Translations under genes and position numbers: made by a program
Assembly (NCBI GenBank): GCA_002778195.1
Contig: PCDI01000013.1
Location: 1 to 64,000, forward strand
Length of the DNA: 64,000 bases
From: Raffaelea ambrosiae
Lineage: Eukaryota > Ascomycota > Sordariomycetes > Ophiostomatales > Ophiostomataceae
Reading direction: 5' to 3'
Shown: positions 1 to 11,534 of the stretch, piece after piece
How positions within the stretch are numbered: the stretch's first letter is position 1
How the letters are laid out: every line of letters begins with the position of its first letter
Notes under the pieces: model-generated
What the model was told of the DNA's origin: nothing
Database searches by the model: none
The model's input: the letters and a program-made list of their open reading frames with translations, nothing else

Positions 1-250
1 CCTCGACTTCGTCCTCGACTTCGTCCTCGAGCAGGCCCGCCCCCGGCGTACCCTGCAGCTGGCGACTGCCCCGGCCTACCCTCGAGTTGCCGCCGTGCCC
101 TGCAGCTGGCCTCGCCCCCGGCCCACCCTCGAGTTCGTCCTCGTGTAGGCCCGCCCCCGGCCTACCCTCGAGTTGCCGGCTCGCCCTGCCGTAGTTGGCC
201 CTGCCCATCGACGCCATGGTCGGCCCTGCCCCCGGCGTCCCCTCGAGTTG
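1..250. repeat. degenerate GC-rich minisatellite-like repeat
   Basis: The first 250 bases hold irregular copies of a roughly 28-base GC-rich unit. Each contains CCTCGAGTT or CCTGCAGCT followed by a GCCCCCGGC(G/C)TACC core. Two exact copies of CCTCGACTTCGT sit at the very start. XhoI-like CTCGAG and PstI-like CTGCAG words recur. Copies differ in length and sequence, so the array is old. It may continue upstream of the window. Confidence 0.65.
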
Positions 251-1561
251 CGTATCGGGCTAACTACGTATCTAAACCTGTGTGTCACTTCTCGCGATAT
301 CCTCACATTCGGCGAAACGCAGCTTAAAAATTGGCCCGATACGCCTGAATTACCACCGTATCACGGTTGGCAAGCAGGCAGGAAGGCAGGCAGGTAGTTA
401 GGGACGAGATCAGGAACGGGGAGGTCTATTCAGCTTCGCTAGTCATCTACAGGAGGCGCAGGCAGGGGTCAGTTGTTGACGTAGTCGTAGCTCAAGGAGC
501 CACATTCAAAAGGCAGAAGCGGGTCTCTGACATACTCACGATAACGGTGGCAGGTGGCAGTATTTCAGGGGTGCTGTCTGCCGTTGCCAGCTGGCACGCC
601 GGCAGACAGGGGCCGGCGGAGTCTGGCAGGAATGAGTGCAGAGACCTGGCAGGGCGGTCCGTGTCATACCTCCTGTTACTGTTATCGTAGGTATTTCGCC
701 GACTTGTATCTGGCTCCTGAATACAGCTGCTTGAGTTGCGTCATCGTCTTCAACCTTGCTCTGCCCTATACTCCAGTTGGATAGATCTTCCTGCTCCTGA
801 TCTCGTCCTGCCTACCTGCTCGCCCACCCGGTCAGTGACGGGGTGGATGAGTATGTGTTGTAGAGTAGATGTTTTGGAGGCAAGAGAGGTACGACGTTAA
901 GTATAACTGTTTACGGAAGCTAGAAATGAGGCAGGATCCAGAAACGAGGCAGGGCCAGAGACGAGGCAGGAGGGATCCACGTCTATGCATGATATCTACC
1001 AAGGCGATGTCCGCCCGGTTGAGGATGATTTCGAGATGCTCGCCAGCCGTCGTCTCTAGTATTGTCCCCCCCCCCCCCCCCCGTCGTCACGAGCCTTTTG
1101 TCGTGCTGCGCAAGGTCGCCGCTGTCCGCCTCCTCGCCTTCCTGGCCGACCCGTCGCCTGCGAGCTGGTTGAAGTTGTCCGCCAGGTCGACCGAACCGCA
1201 CGGCACTCGGCCCATCGACAGCCCATTCAGCCATCGCTGTGGGAACGGTGCCCAGGCCGCCGGCCGGATAGGCTGCATCAACGGCCTCGACCACGGCCGC
1301 TTTGCCAGCCGCGACGAGAATGAGTCGCACAAGAGATGTGCGAACGGCGCCCTCGCCCTCTGCCCTGGACATGGCCAGCCGCCTGTCCGCTGCATTTTCG
1401 TCCACCCCGATGGACATCCGCGCCCGTGCAGGATGAGCGCAGACCACGTCCCGGTCTGCCGGTGCACGCGCCGCTGCTTCCCTTGAGCACTTCGCACGGT
1501 CTATTGCCGCTAGTAGTGGCTGAAGCTTTTATTGGTGTATTGCGCGTAGTTTTTAAACATT
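251..1561. other. intergenic region, no supported gene
   Basis: From 360 to 980 the sequence is rich in GGCAGG/AGGCAG words, for example near 375-395 and 925-970. A run of 17 C lies at 1066-1082. Between 1087 and 1500 both strands carry open frames of 130-150 codons that resemble no family I know. They lack introns and a leader, and GC-rich DNA gives such frames by chance. I see no tRNA or transposon terminus. Confidence 0.5.
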
Positions 1562-2767
1562 TTACACTTTCTCATTGGGTCCGGCAATGAGAATCTTAAT
1601 GACCTCTCCTTCTTTCACCTTTTTGAATGCTACCTCTGCATCTTGGAAGGGCACGGTCTGCGTGATGAGTTTCTTCACGTCGACCTTTCCGGACGCCACG
1701 AGCTGGATGGCGAGCTTGTAGTCGCCCGAGCCGTAGCGGAAACTCCCACGCACCGTCACTTCCTTGATGCACATGGCCATGATGGGGAATGTGATGTCTG
1801 GGCGCCCCATACCACCTTGGACATACGTCCCGCCAACACGGACGGTGTGAATGCTGGCCTGGATGCTGGGCTCGGCACCCGATGCGTCGATGACGACGTC
1901 TGCGCCTGGTCCCAGATCGGCAAGCTGGATGATGTTGTTTGCGTTCTCCAGGGCCGCAATGCGCTGGCTCTGGTACGTGTGCGTGGCTGCAAACTCCTTG
2001 GCGAAGGCCAGCTTGGAGGGCACGATATCCACCGACACAACGGTCGTGGCGCCATAGGCGCGCGCCACCGCACAGCAGAGCAGGCCAACGGGACCGGCGC
2101 CCATAACAACGACAGACTGGCCCGGCTTCACACGGGCCTGGCGGCCGACGATGTGCACGGCAACCGCCAGTGGCTCGATCAGAGCGCCTTCTTGCTGGGA
2201 GACGTTGTCGGGCAGGCGGTAGCAGAAGTCGGCGGGCGCAGCCCAGAAGCCGGCCAGGGTACCATCGTAGGGAGGGGTGGCGGCAAAGCGCATGAGGGGG
2301 CACAGGTTGTAGTGTCCGGCGGTGCACTGGTCGCAGCGACGGCACGGGTAGCCGGGCTCGAGGGCGACACGATCACCGATCTTCAGGGACGCCACTTCGC
2401 TGCCGACAGCCACGACAGTGCCGGCGGACTCGTGACCGAGAACCATGGGGTCCCGGACGACAAAATGGCCAATCGCCCCATGCTCCCAGTAATGCACGTC
2501 AGAGCCGCAAATGCCGGTGTAGTTGACGGCGACGAGCACGTCGTGGGGGGACTGAATCTCGGGCGCCGGCCGCTCTTCGAAAGCGACCTCGTGCTGGCGC
2601 TTGAGGACAAACGAGAGGTTCTGGGACAGAGTACTCCAATGTCAGCTAGCTAAGCGCAGAGAGCGAGAGGGGGGTTGGGGGGGTCGACCGAAGGCTTTTG
2701 CAAGATGGACGGGAGGTAGAGAGAGAGAAGGGGCGCTCACAGATTGGCCAGCAGTCGGCGACGACAT
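1562..2767 (-). CDS. NAD-dependent xylitol dehydrogenase (D-xylulose reductase)
   Basis: Exons 2767-2741 and 2620-1562 give 361 aa; the 120-bp phase-0 intron has donor GTGAGC, branch GCTGAC and acceptor CAG. The start is chosen because exon 1 (MSSPTAGQS, Kozak GCCGCCATG) joins in frame to NLSFVLK, the normal start of fungal xylitol dehydrogenases. This is a zinc medium-chain dehydrogenase oxidising xylitol to D-xylulose in cytosolic pentose catabolism. Visible are the catalytic zinc ligands (Cys47 in GICGSD, His72-Glu73 in GHE), the four-Cys structural zinc site (C102, C105, C108, C116), the Rossmann GAGPVG and an Asp after the second strand (VSVD) that suits NAD. Sorbitol or L-arabinitol dehydrogenase are the alternatives. 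It lies downstream of, and on the same strand as, a beta-mannosidase. Confidence 0.9.
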
Positions 2768-3723
2768 GGCGGCTGCGGTTCTGCTAACAATAAGATACTA
2801 TGGAGAGGCGGCTGGGCAGGGCGGGACGCAGGTCTGATGCAGACTGCAGTCCAGGCAAAAAGAACTGTTACGAGGAGGAGCGAAAACAACGTTTCTACAG
2901 AAGAGCAAGAAAGGGGTGGGAATGGGAGCTCGAGGGCAAAAATACTATTCAGGCAGGGCGAAAAAAAAAAAAGAATAAAAAATGGAGAATCACCAGGCCG
3001 CGTTTCGGAGAATCTCCAAAAAACCATCTTCCTGCTAACATCGTGACCCGGTGGCGGTCCATTGGGCAAAGCGCCGGGCGTGGAGTGACGTCTGGAGCTC
3101 TCCGCTGCTCCCGTGCCAGTCAGCTGAGTGGGCGCTGGGTCGAGAGCCTCCTCCGACCGCACGAGACCGAATGCATGCGTTCCAGGTGCGTGGACGGAGC
3201 CACATTTTCTCTGCCCTGTATTTACCCATTTTAGCCGCACCAATCAGAGCCGCGGAGTATCTGGCGCGAACCTCGTCTCATTTGCGCCGACACCGCCAAC
3301 TGGTGGTGAGCTCGAACACGCAGTGACTCGTATTTGCACTCGTATTTGCCCGATTTGTCTTGTTTCTCTAGTTTGCTTTTTTTTTTTGACGAAAACAGGC
3401 CCCGGTCGGTTTTCTATCGCCCCGCCGCCCTCCCCCTTCCGCGAGACCTGCTTTTCTCGGCTTGCATCGGCTGGCCTGCCGATAATAGCTGCTCGAGGCG
3501 ACGGCCGATTGGTAGGCGCCAGCTGGACCCGTTTCCGGGCGCGCACTCTGGTGTGCATCTATTCTCTTGTATGTACAAAACCGTACACTGTATCCTCGTG
3601 CGCAATCCCACACCCCCCACCCCCCCCCCCCCCCCCGCGGCCCTTTGACGCAGGCGGATCGAATGGGGCGGATCGAATGGATTTTCTCGCCATTCCCTTC
3701 TCCCTCCGTCCCTCGCCTCGTCC
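2768..3723. promoter_or_regulatory. interval upstream of xylitol dehydrogenase / downstream of beta-mannosidase
   Basis: This is the promoter side of the minus-strand xylitol dehydrogenase and the 3' flank of the beta-mannosidase. On the minus strand it is pyrimidine-rich between 2860 and 2990, typical of a fungal leader. A run of 17 C lies at 3620-3636 and a T tract at about 3377-3388. I found no convincing TATA box or coding exon. Confidence 0.4.
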
Positions 3724-6648
3724 TCATGCAGTCATGCCCAAGTAGCGCGTGCGAATGCGCGTGCTGGCCGTCATCCCGCGGACGCCAATGCGCACCACGT
3801 CGCCCGGCACAATGTCGACCAAGTTGTCGTCAAACTTCACAGCGTCCACATCCGTGTCGGCCATCCCATCGTCGTCCACCTCCAGTGCGACGCCCTTGAC
3901 AGGCACTTCGGCGCTGACCTCGACCGCATCGCCTGACGCCGCCCGCCGCGCCACCAGCTGCTTCGGCTTGGCCAAGTGCAGGTATTTGAGCGGCTCGGGC
4001 CAATTGACATACCGCGCGATCGGAACACCTCCGCCGTCGTTCTCTCCCGCTGCTGCGGCCGCGTCGGCGTTGCTCTGGGCACGCTCTAGATAGGCAGCTA
4101 CCACCGTGCGCGTCTCGTCGCCCGGCTGCTCAGCCGGCACGTCGAGGACGGCAATCTCTGTCGACTGGTTCCTAGGCAACAGCAGCCCCGTTGCCACGCG
4201 CTGCTCGTACGTCTGGCGGCCCGTCTCCACGTCCCACGCCCGCACGATGCAGTCGACCGTGATGTCCTGCAGCGTCAGGTTGGATCCCCAGATCTCGATC
4301 TGCGTGCGCCGCACAATATCGACACGCGTGTACCGGTTGGCGGGCTGGGCATGCTCCCGCCGCGTCATGCCCACGCTCACCGGCGCCATCTCGCGCTTGA
4401 CCGTGAAATAGGCCAGCTTCGGCCGCAGGTAGTAGTCGCAGATGCTCCAGCTGGTCACGGGCCAGCAGTCATTGATCTGCCACACGAGTGCGCCGCCGCA
4501 GTACTCCCGCCCGGGGCCCTTCCACTGCCGCTTCCACAGCCGGTAGGCCGATGCCAGACACTCTGCCTGCATCAGCTGCGTACAGTACACAAACTGCTCC
4601 AGCGGATCCGGTGCGTAGCGCATATTCTCCACCAGGTACAGTGCGATCCGCCGCTCGTGGCCGTCGGCCTTGTTGTGGAAGTCCACCGTGGAGCTCTGCG
4701 GGTAGCGGTCTGGGTCTGCCCGTCCCTTCGGCAGGAATGCGTCAATGGTGCGCACGCTCGGAAACGCCTCCATGCCAAACTCGGACACGAACCGCCCAAC
4801 CAGCTTGTCAAAGTCTTGGTACTTTTCTTGCGACCCGTGCCACACGTTCCACTGATGGATGTCGCCCACCGTCGCGTCGTGCGTGTCCACCCCGGCACCC
4901 CAAGGGCTGCCAAAGTGATAGTACGTATCCGGAATGAGCTCCGCGCACACGTCCGCCAAGATCTTCTCGTAGATATAGCGTGCCGGAAAGTCTGTTTGTA
5001 ACCAGCTCTCCGCATCTTTGTTGTCGAAATCATACGTCAGCTTCTCGCTCTCCTGGTACTGGTAGTCTTCGTTGTTGCCAGCCCAGATGACTATGCTCGG
5101 ATGGTGCCGCAGCAGTCGCACGTTGGCCTCGGCCTCGCGTTGGATAGATGTCCGCAGGGCTGGCCAGGCCGGGTAGTTGCCACATCCAAACATAAAGTCC
5201 TGCCACACCAGGATGCCGAGCTCGTCGCAGGCATCGTAGAACGCCTGAGACTCGTAGATACCGCCCCCCCACACTCGGATCATGAACTGGTTGCCATCTG
5301 CCACAAGCTTGACCCAGTCGTGGTAGCGTTGGTCACTGATGCGCGGCAGCAGATTGTCTGCGGGGATCCAGTCACTGCCGCCGCAGAAGATTGGAATGTT
5401 GTTGATCTCGAAGAAGAAGCTCGTGCCGGGCTGGTCTTGCACGGGCCGCTGCACCAGCTCGGCCCGTCGTAGTCCAATTGTCTTGGTTGACACATCCAAC
5501 TGCCGGAGCTCAGCTATTTCCCCATTATCCTGCTTGATTGGGTGCTGCTGTTGAAGTGTTGCACGGACTGTGTAGAGGGGCTGCGCGCCGTATCGCACCG
5601 GGTACCAGAGCGCTGGACTGTTGATGTGAAAGGTGGCTGAGGCGCGGCCACTCTGCGCATCTACGGGAACAATCTCGGAAGCAACCGGGGTATTGTCGAG
5701 AGAGACGTCGAACTGCACTGTCTGACGGCTCGAACTTCCAGGCTCGGCGCCCTCCACCTCGGCATATGCGACAACGGTAGCATGCTTGAGCGACTTGTCG
5801 ACAGTAGTTTCAAAGTGTAGATCCGAGATGCGGGTGTCGTAGAGTTCGAGGCGGATCGGTCGCCAGGGACCGCAAGTCATGAGTGTCGGTCCCCAATCCC
5901 AGCCCTATAGTTCAGTGGGTTGACCCATGTCAGCAGAAATGCAAACACATCAAATGTATCAGACAAGGAGGGGATGGACAGGAGGGTCACGGGGAGGCTG
6001 GGAGGGGCAAGCATATGCGAGGCGATATAGGAAACATAACAGACCATCGGCCATGCCGCTTCTCTGTTGCCTGCATATTCTGTGCCTTAACTTCCATATA
6101 TTCTTCCTTACCCAGTGGTACTGCGCTTTGCGGACAGCCAAGCGAGAATTGTCACCGTTCCAGCAACCCCATTTGTGGTCTGGGTGCTCCTCGACGAGCT
6201 TCCAGCCACGCAGATAGGCGCTATCAAAGGTGATGACCAGGCTGTTGGGCTGGCCGGCGGGGGCGAGCGAGGCTGTGACGTCGACACGGGCCGGTAGAAA
6301 CATGTTGTCGCTCTCGAGGATGGTGTCGCCGTTGAGAACGACCGTTGCAAAGGTGTCGAGGCCATCAAAAGCAAGGACTGCAAGTTTGTGGCTGGAATCG
6401 CTGCCGCCGCTGCCGGGCGCCGTGGAAGGGCTCAGGAAGGACGTCTTGTACGTCCACTGGCGCTCGCCTATCCACTGCACCGCGAGTTCATTTTTGCCGA
6501 TGAAGGGATCGGGGATGCGCTTGTGGGCGAGCAGGTCGAGATGTATATTAGTAGGAAATTGGGCGACCGGCAACCAATGACTGTCGTCTTCGTCGGCCTG
6601 CTTGAATGCCCAGCCTTGGTCGACGGGTACGACCACGCGAGAAGGCAT
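3724..6648 (-). CDS. beta-mannosidase B, glycoside hydrolase family 2, intracellular type
   Basis: Exons 6648-6112 and 5904-3724 give 905 aa; the 207-bp phase-0 intron (GTAAGG..TAG) joins QYHW to GWDWGPTLMTCG, a conserved stretch of GH2 beta-mannosidases. The enzyme removes terminal beta-D-mannose from mannan oligosaccharides. The acid/base Glu is in WAGNNE (about residue 458) and the nucleophile in VSEFGMEAF (about 554). A beta-sandwich lies before the catalytic barrel and Ig-like domains after it. The N-terminus (MPSRVVVPVDQGWAF) has no signal peptide, which matches the B subfamily that works inside the cell on imported oligosaccharides. An in-frame non-ATG extension exists upstream, but MPSRVVV is the usual start. 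At 905 aa it is somewhat longer than the usual roughly 850. Confidence 0.92.
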
Positions 6649-7790
6649 GGTAACGAAGCAAAGCAAGTTCTGCGAGAGAGCGGCTTATTACAAAACTTCC
6701 AAAACAGCTCGGAACTCAATATTCACACACGTCTCGAATACGCATGTAGGATACACCTTCTGAGAGGTAGTTAGACGCCAGAACAGCGGGAAGAAAAAGA
6801 GGGTAGAATTGGGAAGCTCAATGAGAGCAACGGGGAATTTTCGGGAGTCCAAAAGACCATGACAATAGGAAAGAAGAGGAGGAAGACGGGAGACAGATTT
6901 TGGGACAGCCTACGAACCTGGTATTTAAAGACCGGGTATCAATGGATCAAGTGATGGAGTAACTGGACATCCAGGTCCACCGAGGCCGTGGAAAGCTGTC
7001 CAGGATAGCAAGACACGCGCCGGAACGGTTGGTGAAAGCTAGAAAGGGACAGGCCGGGCCTCGGGGGCAACGTCACCGAGAAACGACTGCCGAAAAGAGC
7101 AAGGTGTACTTTGGTGGGATATGGTGGCGAGCACGGCGGAACAGCAGCGCAGGTGTGAACGCGAGACACGGAGACGACAGGGAAAGGCGTGATAAAAAGA
7201 TGCAGGAGCACTGTGCGTGCCCGTGTCTCGTCAGAGGCGATGTGGGGTGTCGGGATGGATCTCGCGTTGTTGGTGGTTGGGTGTCGTGCAGTAGTTTGGT
7301 GATTTCTATGGCAGCTGGCACGCCTCAGTTATCCGACTTTTTGGTGACGCAAGGTGTGCGCGGAGCAGTCCGCTCCGTCGTTCCAGTTTAGGCTAAGATG
7401 GCATTATTATGGGCCCCCCTAGACGATAGCTGTGATGTCAGCTGTGGCGCCAATGTGGCGCCAACTGCCTTGTACAAGACAGTAGTGTCGACGTGAAGGC
7501 GCTGTGGCGGTGCGGACAGCGCCAGGATGCGATGTCCTGCGGCGTCGCTGTATTTTCCGAACTGTGGACAATGGTATGTGTGTCGTGCCGCTGTTCGCTT
7601 CATGTCCACCATCACGAATATCGCAGCTGAAGACAGCCGTCGAGAATGAACGGTGACCGGGATATAGAGGTAGTCAGTCAGGCGTCCGTGTGAAGCGCGA
7701 AACTGAGCAGGCACAGTGGGCCAGCGAGACAAGAAGATAAAGAAAAAGGCGCATAGACCGGAGCTGCATGTACGCAGCGACGATGGGGCA
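6649..7790. promoter_or_regulatory. upstream region of beta-mannosidase
   Basis: This 1.1-kb interval holds the promoter of the minus-strand beta-mannosidase and the 3' flank of the nucleotidyltransferase-like gene. A minus-strand TTTAAATACC element near 6910-6920 is a possible TATA box, about 270 bp before the start codon. Open frames of 60-120 codons occur on both strands but lack splice or homology support. Confidence 0.4.
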
Positions 7791-8896
7791 TCATGGGTTG
7801 GTCGACGCCGACGGATACGTAGGTGTCACATGGCGCACGTGGGAATTAGCGCCCTCTTCATCGATCTCATCGTGGTTGTCGCCGTCGCTTTCTGACAAGC
7901 CCAGAAGTTGCGCAGTGTATGCGACGTGTTCACCTGACGGGCTTCCGTGTCTGGTAGCCACATCGGCCCAAAAGTCGTATGCGTGCTGCGGGTTGAACTG
8001 GTCGCGAAAAGCCCACACATGGTCAGGATACCGGGCAAGGAGGAACACAAGGTCGTCGTAGTCGCTGGTCGTTTCGGTGCCGCGACTGCTATGCGCCTGC
8101 AGCTTGGCGGTGAGCTGGTAGAACAGCGAGATGACCGGGACGGGAACAGGTCCATGGGGGGTGTCAGGTATAGGTTGGATGGCCTCTGTGTTGCGAGCAA
8201 GGTCCGCTGGGGTGCCCAGATGGCCTGCGGGTACGTGGACGGCAGCATAGACCATTGCGTTAGCTAGAAGCCGGTGTAACAAAACGGGGGGTCGCAGCAG
8301 GGTAAAGGCCAGGCCGGGAGGGAATGTAGATGCAGCACATAACATAAGCGCAGACGTAGACGTACCTTTGACGATGATGTCAATGCTGATAGTAAACAAG
8401 GCTGTATGGGGAGGAGCGCACGGGTCCCAACTGCCGCCGGTGTGGACAAAAATCTGTATGCTGGTCGGGCCGTGGACCAGAGGAATACATACTCTGGTAG
8501 GTCCGGAGCAGGGAGGCGGCGTGGTTGTCAGCAAGGGGGTGGGGTGAAGATGGGGCGAGAGAGAGGGCCATACCGCTGTTCAAGTCTCAGGGCGTCTTCC
8601 AGTCCCTCCATTGTGCTGTCGACGGTCACGTCGATGTCTTCCGTGGTCCGCCCGCTGCCCCGAAGGTAGACAGCCCAGCCGCCCAGGAATGCAAAGGGGA
8701 CAGAGTGCTGCTGGAACAGTGTGCTCAGGAAGCAGGCTGCTAGGCCCAGGTTGACCGTCGGGGGGTGTCGCGAGGCAGCATACAGCTGGCCGAACCTGTC
8801 GGTGTTGTACACCTCGGCCATGCCGGCGGTTGTGGCGGGTTCGGGATTGTGGCCCTCGCCTGGCATCTCCAAGTCTGGGGCATTGTACTGCGCCAT
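7791..8896 (-). CDS. nucleotidyltransferase-like protein, fungal, unknown substrate
   Basis: Exons 8896-8574, 8493-8366 and 8224-7791 give 294 aa. Introns of 80 bp (GTATGG..CAG, branch GCTGAC) and 141 bp (GTACGT..CAG, branch GCTAAC) restore one frame. Around residues 67-90 the protein reads LGGWAVYLRGSGRTTEDIDV. The Gly-Gly, the Arg-Thr-x-Asp and the Asp-x-Asp pattern are the signature of small nucleotidyltransferase-fold proteins (AbiEii/MNT-like), in which the two Asp bind metal. Downstream is a beta-rich segment ending SIDIIVKGHLGTPADL. Homologous single-copy proteins are common in filamentous fungi but have no established role. Target (RNA, protein or nucleotide) is unknown and catalysis is inferred only from the motif. 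The neighbours give no clue. Confidence 0.72.
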
Positions 8897-10199
8897 GCCG
8901 CTTCGGCGGCGTGGTGAGAGGGAAGATGACTCCGCTGGACCAAGAAGCCGGAGAGGTTGAGACGGCCCTCGCTTCGTCCTCGTGATGCAGTTCTCGGGCA
9001 GGAGATATGCAGGAGCCCGGCTGCGGGCGTGGGTGAGCGGCAGGGCAGCGTAAAAAGCCGGGCGGCAAGCCCGGGCTGGGACACTGTCGATGCCTGAGAC
9101 AAAAGGCGCCGGGAGAGGAGCACAAGGGGAACAGATGAACAGGAGAGCAGAAGAGCAAAAACAGAACCAGCAAAAGCAAACCCCGGATTACGAAACGCGA
9201 GAAGACAAAGCAGGGGCCAAATTAAAAAATAGGCACAGCAAGATAAGAAGCAGAAGCAGAAAGAAAGGAGGAGAAAAGCACGGTCGCCTCCCTGGCCGGA
9301 GGTTTCTGCCTCGTCGCGGGCTCGTGTCGTGAGAACTCGCCGCCTCCGCCCATGTGAGACGGTTGCCGGACGGGTATGGCTGATATGCGCGCTCGCGACA
9401 GCGCATGCGCGACCCAGGAGCCAGGTGTGTGTGTCGGTCAGCGGGGTGGGGCGAATTGCCGCGTGGGTCTGCGGCTCGTACCTCTTTTTGCGACAGCCGT
9501 TCGCGGCTCTGTTAACTAACAGTTAGCTCCTACGAGTTCTATCTTGTTGCAAATCCTAGTCCGTCCTCGCCACCGGACGATACACAGATGAGAGGTAGGG
9601 TGAAGATGAATAGAGAGCGACAGTATTAAAAGAGACGACAAAAAGAAAATCCTGCAGGTCGCTTGTGATCCGTAGTCAGCATTACCGGTCTGCGTCTCTG
9701 TGCTGAACAGAGGGCAGACGACCAGCAAAACAACCTGGGCGGTGTGCGATAGCACGGGTAAACAGCAAGTGGCTTGGTGAGCTCGATGATGGACTACGGC
9801 TGGCCTCGCTGGACAACTCACTCCTGCCACCAAGGTTCATATATCCAACAGGAGAGCTGTTTGGCTGGTAGACGCATTGCTGGGACATGGGAAAATCTAT
9901 TCTTTAGGCGGATTCTAGCAAAAGCGAAAGAATGGCACGTACAGGAAGACAGATCGAATCAACGGACAGAGGCAAGGAAGCATTAGAGACACGAATGGGG
10001 AAGTAGAAGGCAAACCAGATAAAACACAAACAAATGAAGGGAATGGCACGCAAGACCTAGGAAGAAGAGACAGGCAAAGCCGGAAAAAGGCAAACAATAA
10101 GCAGAGAACTCAAAAGAGCAAACGCAAGGTATCGAATATGCACGCGTTACACTCCAGCTCCTCCCACACTGCTAACGGCCACCCCGCGCTGTCCCTCGC
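8897..10199. promoter_or_regulatory. region between the nucleotidyltransferase-like gene and the Rab4-like gene
   Basis: The left part is the promoter and leader of the minus-strand nucleotidyltransferase-like gene; 9090-9280 is purine-rich on +, hence pyrimidine-rich on the transcribed strand. The right part is the 3' flank of the Rab4-like gene and is A-rich (9930-10130). A GTTAACTAACAGTTAG motif lies near 9511-9526. No gene supported. Confidence 0.4.
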
Positions 10200-11534
10200 T
10201 CAGCACCCGCATGCATTTCTGCGTCGTCGGCCTGTCAATGCAAACACTTCCTCCCACTCTCGCAGAGCCATCCCTCCACCACCGCCGCCGCCGCTGCCAC
10301 CGACACCGCGCCGGGCCGTTCGTCCGCCACGTCTCCGCCGAGTCGACCCGCCCTCTTCTCCGGTTGTCATGGAGCTCTTGATGCTGGCACCATCGCTGGC
10401 GCCCGCATTCCAACTGGTGCCCGCGTCTCCATACTGAATTCCGCTCATCGGGTCGTCCGGGTCAATCTCGCCCAGCTCGATTTTCGTGAGGATCATCCGC
10501 GCCATGCGTCCAAACACATCGTCCACGCCCTCTCCACTAAATGCGCTGACCTCCAGCACCACCGGCACATGCACGCTGCTCGCCCACCTGCTAGCTTCCG
10601 TTGCGGTGACCTCACGGCCCTCAGGTGCCACCGTCGCCTTGAGCTGCGCACCCAGGCCGGCCGCCACCGCCGCATTTGCGACTGCGCCTGAGTTATCTGC
10701 CGGTGGTGAAGCCGGCCCTCCGCTCCCGAATGATGCTGGTACTCCGGACATTGTCGAAGGAGAGGATGACAGAAACGAGGCCGATGAAGGAGTGGCCGGT
10801 GGAAGGCTTGTATCGACTAGCACGTCCGAAGTGGCTAGATCTAGTTTGTTGCCCACGAGGAGAGTGGTCAGATTTGGCGAAGCCAGGGCCCTAGCGTCGT
10901 TGAGGAACGGCTGAAGGCTGGAAAATGACTTGTGCGATGTGACGTCGTAGACCAGGATGGCGCCGGCCGCGCCGCGGTAGTATGACCGCGATACAGACCG
11001 GAACCGCTCCGTGCCTGCCGTGTCCCAGAGCTAAGAGGAATACATGTCAGCAGAGACAGCAAAGGTCGGCCCAGAGAAGACTGGGTAACAATACGACAAT
11101 CAGGTCAAAGACACAGAGGCTCCCCTCCCCTGGCCACGCGGAGTAGAAGAAACAGTACCTGGAGCTTTATTCGCTTCCGCCGCGTCCCGCTGCCCACTTT
11201 GATGATTTTGCTGGAGAATTCGACGCCAATGGTCTGCGATGACAAGACACGCCACTCGTTCTTGACAAATCGGTGTAGGAGACATGATCTACCGGGCGCA
11301 CAAGGTCAGCAGAGGCTGGTGGCCGTGGTGCCTTGAGCACACGAGCAGTTTTCCGCCGCGTCCGAGGAAATCCGGCCGAGCCTCCTCGGTTCCCCTGCCC
11401 TCCCTCCCTCCATCCTCAGTTCGCGTGGTTAACCGGATTTTTTTTTCTTCCTGGCCCGCTGCAACTTCTGAAGAAACTCACTTTCCAGATCCGCTGGGGC
11501 CGAGTAATATGATCTTGGCCAGATAGTCGTACAT
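10200..11534 (-). CDS. ypt4: Rab4-family small GTPase with long insertion
   Basis: Exons 11534-11482, 11288-11159 and 11030-10200 give 337 aa; introns are 193 bp (GTGAGT..TAG) and 128 bp (GTACTG..TAG). The start is MYDYLAK, the usual fungal Rab4 N-terminus. G-motifs in order: P-loop GPSGSGKS (12-19), DTAGTER (64-70), NKLD (122-125) and EVSAFSG (about 221-227). The C-terminus ends CGC, a double-cysteine geranylgeranylation site, so the protein should cycle on endosomal membranes in recycling traffic. It is much longer than the usual 210 aa. About 75-80 Ser/Ala/Pro-rich residues are inserted between NKLD and REVTATEAS, and a Gly/Arg-rich stretch precedes the prenylation site. Frame stays open, so the insert looks translated rather than an unspliced intron, but no transcript proves this. 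Confidence 0.88.

Noticed and set aside
1087..1500. Overlapping frames on both strands downstream of xylitol dehydrogenase
   Set aside because: No introns, leader or family resemblance; GC-rich chance frames are expected. A very old relic cannot be excluded.
1562..6648. Sugar-catabolic gene cluster (xylitol dehydrogenase plus beta-mannosidase)
   Set aside because: Only two genes, from different pathways, with no transporter or regulator nearby; adjacency may be chance.
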